Source: Pyrrhoderma lamaoense (taxonomy: Eukaryota; Basidiomycota; Agaricomycetes; Hymenochaetales; Hymenochaetaceae). From it: 64,000 nt of DNA. The notes beneath the pieces were generated by a model, which was not told where the DNA came from, ran no database searches, and was given only the letters and a program-made list of their open reading frames with translations. The DNA lies in NCBI GenBank assembly GCA_002794735.1, contig NBAZ01000012.1:248001-312000 (forward strand), in the 5' to 3' direction. Each line of letters begins with the position of its first letter. The stretch's first letter is position 1. The position numbers were made by a program, and so were the translations under genes. Shown here piece by piece: positions 55,813 to 64,000 of this stretch.

Positions 55813-55824
55813 ACGCGTACGCGT
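55813..55824. promoter_or_regulatory. Tandem ACGCGT boxes upstream of muskelin
   Basis: ACGCGTACGCGT is two MluI cell-cycle box cores in direct contact, about 95 bases upstream of the muskelin start codon. MBF control is inference. Confidence 0.5.
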
Positions 55825-55917
55825 TTTTCTAGATTCTGAAAACACCCCTCTCCCCTGCACCCCTCCTCACTGAGAATTATCGTATCCAATCAGCAAAGAA
55901 AACAAGAAGTAAAAGAT

Positions 55918-58900
55918 ATGTTTGAAAGTACTGTCCCACCCACTACTCAAATCAGGTATAACATTGCTAGTTGTTCGGATCACAGTGGTCGATATGTTGT
56001 CGAGCATATACGTGTAGACAGACCAACGGAGGTGAATAGTCGATGGAGTTCTGCAAAAGATAATGCTACGTTTGGAAAATCTTGGATTTTGCTTGAGCTT
56101 GAGAAGGCTGCTGTGGTTGGTGAGTAGATGACCTGTCTCACTTTTTTCACTTTGGGACTCGAATGTTAGTCATTGTTGGAAATTGAAGGATATAAGGATG
56201 TCCACAGTGGATTTCCTTGAGATAAGATAGGTTGAGAGATGCAATATGTATGGGATTTTGGTCGTGTTTACCACTCCTTATACGACCTTGTTTTGCGTGA
56301 AATGGCTGTTTTAGGGCATTTCATATTAGCCATGAAGTAGTAGATGCCTGTTAAGTGTCAATTTTGTTCATAGTCTATCATTTCATATTTGTTTACATAT
56401 ACTATTACTCACAACTAGTCGTTCAATACACTGACTGGTTCTAAATACAGAAAGCATCACTTTTGGAAAGGCGAGTGCGGAAATGATACAAATAAACTCT
56501 CAGTTTGGGAACCTTGTCACTAAAGCTGTGTCTATTAGTTTCACAAAAGTAGGCTCACGACATCTACCTTTTATAACTAATTATATGCATCTGAACCTTC
56601 TACCAAGTCCACTCTTGCAATATGAAGGATTTCGAAGTGCATGTGGGTATGTCGAAGGACTATATGAAGGAAGTGATACGCTCTTCCTTGAGGAATGATA
56701 CAAAACCCGAAACCTTCCCGGTTGTATATCGAGGTACCAATGGAAACAGCTCAAATTATCCTATCCGATATGTAAAGATTGTGATTTTATCGTAAGTGGG
56801 TCGTCTAATTGTAGGAGTTTAGCGTGACGAACTCTTTCATTAGTGCCCATGGATCCAATTATAATACCTCAATATGGTATGTTGGCCTGTCAGGCATCAC
56901 AGACGAAACTTATGTCCGTAAAGTGATGTCTGCGTATGAGAAAGTGAGTAAACATCAGCCCCGTAGATATATTACCTATATATATATCTATAATGACTCT
57001 CATTAGGATCGGGAGACTCTTGCAATGAGACATATCATCAAGCACCTTCGTCAAAGGAGATATATAAGTACTTGCCGTGAACTCATACGTCGATCGAATG
57101 TAGAAATAGAACATCCACATGTTACAACCCTATATGAAACACTCGTCCTTCGGGGAGATTGGTCTGCCGCCGAAAAACAACTTCAGGTCCTTTCGTCCGC
57201 TGGGTTATTCACCTCCTATATTCACTCCTGTCAACCGCGAGCCCAATGGCGGCGTTTACAAGCTACGGACGCAAATGGAGATGCACCAAGTGCTAGGGGT
57301 GGACATGCTATGTGCTTAGATGAAGAAGAAGAGAAAATATATCTTTTTGGAGGATATGATGGGCGGCGCAGCTTAGATGACTTTTGGGTGTATGACATTC
57401 GTGAAGCACGATGGCATGTAATTAGCCATAGTGTCGCGGAAGAAAAAAATGGTCCAGGTCCTAGAGCATGTCATAAGATGGTATTCAACCCTACCAACGG
57501 ATGTATATATATGCTTGGTCGTCTTGCGGATGCAGACTTTACAGAAACATTCGGAGCTACTACGGGTAATGCTGATGGGAATAGAAGTCCTGAAAATGGG
57601 AATACTCCAACGGCTCCTCCAGAGCCTGTACAAGGTGCTGCTCAAGTACAGAGTGCCTGGAGAAACAGACGATCCGTAGGTGTTGGTACACCGGGCACTG
57701 TAGGAGCGCCTACTCCAACTCAACCCACATCTGGTAGCTCGCAAGAGTATCTTTCCGAATTCTTCAGATATAGAGTCCGTGGTCTTGATAAGGGGAAATG
57801 GGAACTTCTTGATATAGATACAGCAGTATGATTTCAGTTTGGTTCATATGTATGTTTCCCTGGTTCTAATCTTTTCTTTTGTAGGAAAAGGGAGGCCCCA
57901 AACTGTTATATGATCATCAACTCGCTCTTGATGTAGATGCACAAATCCTATACGTCCAGGGTGGTCGTGTTGTTGATGGTGACTGGAATACGCCAAAATA
58001 CTCTGGTTTATATGCTTATGATCTTCGGACGGGGAAGTGGAGTAATTTACAGTGAGTTAAGATTTTAATCTATATAGTTTACTTTAACCATAAATTCCTA
58101 CAAGAACTATTACTACTGAGGGACTCTTCCCCTCACGTTTTGGTGAGCGCTTCAGAGTTATGCCTTCATATCCAATTAGTTGACCTATGACTGTCCAGGC
58201 CACTCTATGGTGCTTGAACCACTAAGGAAACGGCTATTTATCCTAGCTGGTCAAAAAGAGGAGTATCTTTCTGATATGTGGGAATATGATATCCGCAGTA
58301 GGAGTATGACTGAACTGTTCCCGAACTTCACCTCTGTCGGTGGCCCAGAAGCATGTTTCGCCCAGCGTGCTGTTATAGACCCTAATTTGAAAGAACTCTA
58401 TGTGTAAGTCCTTTTCTTCACCTTTTCCTGAAAAAGGTTTTTGAGCAGGCCGTCAGGTTTGCGGGGCTCTCAAGGAAGAATATATTTACTTCTTCTGCTT
58501 TGCCTGTATCACTGTATAAATATGACACACGACCTGGAACATGGATGCAAGTACCACCATCGATTCCCAAGCCTCAGGGTGCCTTTTCTAGTGATCACAA
58601 AGAATGGAAGGAACCTATCGCTCGATGTGCGTGTCAAGTTAGCTACCACCAGAAGAGGAAAACATTCTATCTACATGGAGGGAACGCTGGTGCAGCGAGA
58701 CGCGATTCGAATGGGACACCTGAATCTGACGAGCGTTTGGACGATTTTTGGAGTATGACACTTGAAAGGTAGGAATTAGATTATTGTACGCAGATCAACA
58801 GCGCTCACTGACTGATTTCGTAGACCATCTCCGGAAGAAATCATACGACGTGCAACGTTCGAAATCCGTAGACAACAGTGAGTGTTATCAGATAATAATG

Positions 58901-59601
58901 GAGTCGGGATCTCATACGAGTCTGTAATCTACTGATAGATTCCGAGAGATGTGTAAAGATCAAACGCCAGTTTCCGCTCTTGCATTCTTACAGAGCTATG
59001 TGCATGAAGTAGTAAATCATGATGACAACGAGGAGGCAACCAATTTCCGATCATTGCTAGCCTACCTCTTTTCTCAGCCACTCCCGAGAATGAATCGAGC
59101 CAAAATCAAATCAGTTCGTCGACGTCCAGTTTGTTCAGCACTCATAGTTCACCTCTCTCGATCTCACAACCGTTACCTCATGCTCAAATGGAGAACACAG
59201 ATGTTACTCCATCGTCGGCTTCATCCTCTTCGTGTAATACTGGATCTGGCGAATGGACAAGCGAGATACATGTTGATGAAGATGCGGAAATGGACACTCA
59301 TAATCTCGAGAGTGCTGATGAGATACCTTCACGAAGTCAAACCTTAAGCGAAGATACGGTACTTACAGAGACAGCGAATTTACTGTCAGATTCCAATGAA
59401 CTTCGTGGGACCAGGAAAAGTGCTGTGAAGGATGTTTCATATAATGATCCGTATGAACTCGATATACGGGATGGAAATACTTTATCAGAAGAACGGTTTC
59501 TTCAACGTACGGAGGTTTTCGAGAGGTTACTCAAGTTTATTAATCCAGAAGACTCGGAGCCTAAATCTTGTTTAGTTGATGTATTGAGTAATTTACTGTA
59601 G
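55918..59601 (+). CDS. MKLN1: Muskelin (discoidin-like, CTLH, kelch repeats)
   Basis: Muskelin is a subunit of the CTLH/GID E3 ubiquitin ligase. The N-terminal discoidin-like domain reads QIRYNIASCSDHSGRYVVEH, WSSAKDNATFGKSWILLEL, SITFGK, HSCNMKDFEVHVGM, RYVKIVILS, NYNTSIWYVGLSGI. Then RHIIKHLRQRRYISTCRELI (LisH/CTLH region). Kelch repeats follow: GHAMCLDEEEEKIYLFGGYD, WVYDIREARWHVIS, LYVQGGRVVDGDWN, SMVLEPLRKRLFILAGQKEE and YKYDTRPGTWMQVPPSIPKP. The end is Ser-rich and acidic. More than ten exons. A frame break near 59094 (CCC) is needed to join the segment ending in LAYLFSQPLP to the final exon; one donor near 56476 is GC-type or another miscalled run. Total about 800 residues, near the human length of 735. 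Tail to tail with PFD4. Confidence 0.93.
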
Positions 59602-59719
59602 CTTTTACTGTAGCCTTTCAAGTTTCTATTTTACAATTTTTTCCACCTTTTTTCATTGTATATTAACGGGAATACAGACTAGATACATGTAGATTACAAA
59701 TCCAAGTAGAACATGTTTT

Positions 59720-60387
59720 TCATTCATCTAAGTTTATTGCGGATCCGAACTTTGCGTATAGAACAAGTTTCAATTCTTTCATTTCCTTTTCCGTTTCCTC
59801 AACTCGGTCTTTTATTCGTGAGATTTCGGAGTCAAGTTCTGAGGTGTCGTGTTCGAGACGTTTGAGTGCTCGAGGTAAAGGGAGATGTACGAAGGATTCT
59901 CCAATTCGGTAACTGTTTTTTCGACAGTTGGTGTGAGATGCGCCGTGTATTACTCAATCATTAATCTTTGTGGCTATAAAGGAGAAAGGTACCAACAGAA
60001 CAGGTTTATCTTCATCTGCGAGTTCGAGTTCCATTGAGAGATCGTCAAGCGCCTCTTTTTCTTCCTGTAGTATGGGTGGTTAGTTTAATGGGATACATAT
60101 ATACTATTACGCTTCTGCAGTCCTCCATCCATCCATTCGTTCTTTTATTGTTGGAAGCTAAGAGAGAGAGCAAGGGGTGCTAACCTTTAGGGTGGCAAGA
60201 CGTGCTTCGTCTGTACGAAATCGGGTATTAAGCTTTGAGAAAGTGCATATACGCTGCTGATCTTCCCATTTGACTTCGACATCTTCAATCTCTTCTTCTT
60301 GACCTAGCTAATTGACGTGTAAACGAAGATGGAGATGAGATGAAGTTGTATCAAGATGTTAGATGTGAGGCTACACACCATGCGCAT
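59720..60387 (-). CDS. PFD4: Prefoldin subunit 4
   Basis: A subunit of the hexameric prefoldin chaperone that passes unfolded actin and tubulin to TRiC. The start is a three-codon exon (MRM). It continues with LGQEEEIEDVEVKWEDQQRI, CTFSKLNTRFRTDEARLATL, the exon EEKEALDDLSMELELADED, and the last exon YRIGESFVHLPLPRALKRLE to VLYAKFGSAINLDE. The first and last helices are coiled-coil-like and the hairpin IGESFVHL is the beta-prefoldin signature. About 130 residues, normal for the family. Four exons, no frameshift seen. The tiny first exon is the least certain part. Confidence 0.86.
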
Positions 60388-60427
60388 TGTCGCGTAAGAC
60401 TTGTAAGTTTCGTGAGATCGTTGAGAG

Positions 60428-60718
60428 TTACGAGTTGAAGGGATCGTAATCTAGACCTCTCCCGTTCCCCGGAATGACTACATTTCGGATCACGCGCTCG
60501 CGTTTTCTTAACATTTCAGATTTCTCAACTTCCTCAACTTCCTTCAGAGCTCGTTTTCTTCTTACTCTGTTGGCATATGGATATTGTGAGTGCGAAATCT
60601 CTGTAACAAATGACGAATCAGATGCTGATATATATGACTGAACTTCTTTAAGTCCATCATTTGCAACTATATCTATACAAGTATTAAGTGAATATATTTT
60701 TGTTCCGAAATCGCACAT
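60428..60718 (-). CDS. Short ORF upstream of PFD4, uncertain
   Basis: A 96-codon ORF directly above the PFD4 start on the same strand. Its C-terminal half is basic and helical (RVRRKRALKEVEEVEKSEML) and ends GRGLDYDPFNS. I do not recognise a family. It may be an exon of a small gene, part of a longer PFD4 transcript's 5' region, or chance. There is no intron evidence. Confidence 0.25.
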   Translation of the reverse strand: MCDFGTKIYSLNTCIDIVANDGLKEVQSYISASDSSFVTEISHSQYPYANRVRRKRALKEVEEVEKSEMLRKRERVIRNVVIPGNGRGLDYDPFNS

Positions 60719-61257
60719 TCAACATATCCATGAGAGATAGACGATCAGGCAAGAGCTAACTGACGTGGAAAGACCTCTTCGGCCCATACGATTCAGAAAC
60801 AGTATATTATCAGCGAATGTCTGGGCAGGGACTGAGATAATGACGTGCCAAACTTCGCTTCTCAGGGAAGAAAAAAGTGAAGGTGCCTGGATGGAGTCTT
60901 ATCGCTGGCTAAGCACACGATGCTTTCGGTTTCTATTACCATATATCAGTCTCAACTTTACTGGATCCATCAAATACAGTCTATAGTGGTGATTTTTCTG
61001 GGATGCGGAACCATATTTTTCACTGACAACGCAAGCGGGGAACCCACATGGCTACTATCCTTCCGAACGGTTTTTTTCTTTCTGAGGGTACAAGAATTCA
61101 TTGGCAATCTGGCTTCTAATTTCTTTCCATCTCATTTCGTTTGTCTACACGATGCCTGGGTCTGAACCGAAGCGATATAAGTAAGAAGTATAGTCGACTA
61201 TTGAAGTCTGCTCTTATTGAGAGAGGTTGTTGAGCTTGTCCGGCTGGTCAGTATCTC
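60719..61257. other. Intergenic, upstream of the subtilase
   Basis: About 540 bases between the minus-strand ORF at 60428 and the secreted protease. It should contain the protease promoter. Two overlapping ORFs (60765-61165) lack any recognisable content. Confidence 0.45.
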
Positions 61258-64000
61258 ATGAAGATTCTTGGTGTGATCTGTGTCTATACTCTACTTGCAA
61301 GTACTAGCTATGCTCTTGTCGCCAAGTTCTCTCTCAGATGTTGAACCTGCTTCGTCCTCTCGTGTTGTGACCAATAAGTTTATTATCGAAGTTGACAGTG
61401 TATCGCAGATTCCTGGGAAGCGTTCATTTATATCTGTATGTCTTCTTGGACTAGCAGGTTATCGTGTCAACTTACGACCTTGATATTTCTTGTCAGCCGC
61501 ATGACGCTGTATATACCGAGTTGCATGAGAGAGACATAGATTTCAGTGTTGACAGGGAGTTCAAAGCAGAGGACCTCTTCTTGGGTGCTGCAGTAACTCT
61601 GGGAAATTCTTCTGTATAGCAATACACACACTCTCTTAATTTTGGTCGAATAGTAATAGTTTCTACTTCAACTAGGATATCAAGGAGCTCGAACAGATGG
61701 CTGGTGTTATTGCTGTTCGGCCAATAGTTAAATTCGAGGCTCCAAGGTAAGCCCCTTAAACATTCACCTCTTTTTCAGTAAAGGATTGGATTTATGAAAC
61801 TCTAGGCCAGTGACTAAGCACATAGTAACTGGTCTAGATGACCCAGCTATTCCTGCAGACTCTGAAAGTACCCATGTGATGACCGTGAGTATTAGTCAAT
61901 TAAGAGATTATATACATGTGTATGTGGTTTACTGTTTCGCAGGGGGTAGACAAAGTTCATGCTGAGGGTATTTTTGGCTCTGGTGTCAAAATAGGAATGT
62001 AAGTCAGGCCGAAAGTCGCTATATTTTCGGAATTTAACTCTTATGTTTAAATTAGTATCGACACTGGTATTGATTACACGCACCCTGCTCTCGGCGGTGC
62101 TATAGGTCCCGGGAATAAGATTATCGGTGGCTTCGATTTCGTCGGGGACGATTACACAGGTATGGATCTATCTAAATCAGTTTTTTTGAAATCAAGAATC
62201 TGTGCTTGAAGGCTAAGTCTATGTAGGTTCAAATGATCCCGTCCCGGATGATGATCCTCTGGACCAATGCAATGGTAGATTGAATCTAATCTGATCTTGA
62301 TTCCTCCTTGAACATGAACACTGACTGAGATCTAGGGCATGGGACGCATGTTGCGGGTATCATCGGAGCGAACCCAAATAATACTTTTGGTATCTCTGGT
62401 GTTGCTTATGGTGCTTCTCTTACTGCATATCGCGTCTTCGGCTGTGATGGTTTTGTCACTGACGATGTTCTGGTCGAGGCTTTGCTACGCGGCGTTTCGG
62501 ATGGACAGAACATCTTAACTCTTTCACTAGGAGGGGCAGATGGATGGACTGAGAGTACGACTAGCGTTTTATCATCAAGGATTGCCCAGTTGGGAAAAAT
62601 TGTTACCATTGCAGCTGGAAATGAGGGGGACTTCGGAGCTTGGTACACAAGCTCTCCTGGTAATGGTATTGATGTTATATCTGTTGGGAGCGTAGAAAAG
62701 TCGGTCTTTCCAATCGAGCCCACTGAGTTATGTCTCTAACACTCGTATTCACCGTATCTAGCACTGTGATAAGTCTTCAAAATGCCACAGTAAATGGGGT
62801 TTCTCACGACCCGATTGTGGGCTATTTCTCATACTTACAAAAGAAACTTACTTACGATGTCATTTTTGTTAGCCTTACTTTGAGACGTTTCCATTCAATG
62901 TAACGGACGCTCTTCCCATTTATGCAACCTCAACAGATACAACTATCGTAGATGATGCTTGCAATCCACTCCCTGACAGTACACCAGATTTATCCGGTTT
63001 TCTTACGATCATCCGACGAGGGACTTGTACATTCGTTTGTATTGTGACTTTTGAATAATTCTCTCCTCTAAAATCTCGTGACACTGACAGGTAACGAAAC
63101 TCCAAAATGCTGCAGCAAAAGGGGCTGTTTGGGTCTTCATTTACGAGTAAGTTCATTATTGTATGCTGGTATCAGGTGCTCATGGGTTTACTCACTTCAC
63201 ATTTAAAGTAATGGGGGAGGTTTTGCCGCTATTGACACCGGTAATTTCACGACAGCTACTTTGATTCGTGCGGAGGACGGTCAATTCGTGAGTGGAATGG
63301 AGTCAGAAATCGAAGCCTATCTGATGTCAACCCATCTTACAGCTTGTACAACAATTCGCGGCAAATGCATCCATCACCATCTCATTCCCCAAACAGATGG
63401 TAACTTCGATTTCCCTTCTGACGATGGTGGCTTGATGAGCACATTTTCAACATATGGACCTACAAATGATATGTTCTTTAAGCCTGCCATTTCGGCTCCA
63501 GGAGGAAATATACTATCAACGTTCCCAGTTCCCTTGGTTCATATGCCGTTCTGAGTGGAACATCAATGGCGACACCTTTTGTCGCTGGATCCGGCGCACT
63601 TCTTTTTGAGGCAAAAGGTTTATCAGATGATATAGCAAAGTCTGCACGTACATTATTCGAGACGACAGCGTCCTTTGTACCGAGTAGTAAAACAGGTGGT
63701 GATCCATGGCAGACTGTTACTCAGCAAGGAGCTGGTCTTATCAATGTCTACGATGCACTACACACGACAATTATCGTTTCTCCCGGGGAGCTACTATTGA
63801 ATGATACTGCTCATTTTCGGGGAAAGTAGGCTAGTCTCATCTATGCTACGAACCTGAAGTAGGCTAATATAATAGCCAATGCCAGACAAACCTTCTCAAT
63901 TACGAATTTAGGGGACACTGTCAAGGAATTCTCGATAACTCACGTGCCAGCTGGGACTGCTTCTACAATTATATCGGTAATGAACCATACTAGCTTTTCA
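61258..64000 (+). CDS. Secreted subtilase (S8) with PA insert, 3' end outside window
   Basis: An extracellular serine protease. The signal peptide is MKILGVICVYTLLASTSYAL. A propeptide/I9-like region follows (NKFIIEVDSVSQIPGKRSF, ELHERDIDFSVDREF). The catalytic domain has all three residues: Asp in KIGIIDTGIDYTHPALGG, His in NGHGTHVAGIIGANP, Ser in SGTSMATPFVAGSGALLFEA; the oxyanion region is VTIAAGNEGDFGAWYTSSPG. Between His and Ser is a PA-type insert (LPDSTPDLSGFLTIIRRGTC ... FAAIDTGNFTTATLI), as in minor extracellular protease Vpr-type enzymes. Many short introns, one with donor GTGAGT at 63289. Frame breaks near 61322, 63389 and 63537 need one G/C each. The coding region continues past 64000, so the C-terminal domain is unseen. 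Confidence 0.9.

Noticed and set aside
63289..63340. Extra frameshift in the subtilase before the LVQQF block
   Set aside because: A GTGAGT donor after GQF and the acceptor TTACAG explain the frame change as an ordinary intron.
1..64000. CRISPR array, bacterial operon or phage signals
   Set aside because: No regularly spaced repeats; introns, tRNA introns and gene content are eukaryotic nuclear.

Overview
The window is nuclear DNA of a basidiomycete fungus, most likely an Agaricomycotina species. The evidence is genes broken by many short GT-AG introns (about 45-90 nt), a heme-thiolate peroxygenase, GH79 family glycosidases, a fungal LRR/PP2C/class III adenylate cyclase, muskelin, and intron-containing eukaryotic tRNA-Ser genes. 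Base composition is moderately AT-rich. I recognise about 20 protein genes and four tRNA genes. The species cannot be named from the sequence alone.

Layout. 0-9.7 kb: a small unknown ORF, a YMC1-type mitochondrial carrier (-), a Nudix NADH diphosphatase NPY1/NUDT12 (-), and a HIT zinc-finger protein (-) divergent from a DAP1/PGRMC cytochrome-b5-like protein (+). 9.7-15.9 kb: gene-poor, with one unidentified minus-strand gene at about 13.4-14.9 kb. 15.9-17.1 kb: a peroxygenase (+). 17.1-19.9 kb: a convergent intergenic region with a long-TIR transposon that carries a different small TIR element in each arm. 19.9-26 kb: GH79 copy A (-), a twin-CX9C protein (-) and a DUF1746/Dsc-type membrane protein (-). 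26-31 kb: tRNA-Ile, a four-TM protein (+), a 2OG-Fe(II) oxygenase (+) and an identical tRNA-Ile. 31.6-45.7 kb: NIPA-type transporter A (-), the large adenylate cyclase (-), glyoxalase I (-) and NIPA-type transporter B (+). 45.9-51.5 kb: APC8/CDC23 (-), tRNA-Ser (+) and a PWWP protein (-). 52.8-64 kb: GH79 copy B (+), tRNA-Ser (-), muskelin (+), prefoldin 4 (-) and a secreted subtilase (+) cut by the window end.

Most genes are conserved housekeeping or signalling genes and form no obvious pathway cluster. Two features stand out. First, two gene families (NIPA and GH79) are each present twice in opposite orientation on either side of the adenylate cyclase, which suggests an old inverted duplication. 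Second, at least 25 apparent one-base frameshifts interrupt conserved reading frames. In nearly all cases the frame is restored by one extra G or C in a short G/C run, so the pattern looks like homopolymer error in the assembly rather than mass pseudogenisation. Gene models here cannot be taken as literal ORFs.

I found no convincing new biosynthetic or defence system. The most unusual structure is the nested terminal-inverted-repeat element at 17.7-18.7 kb.
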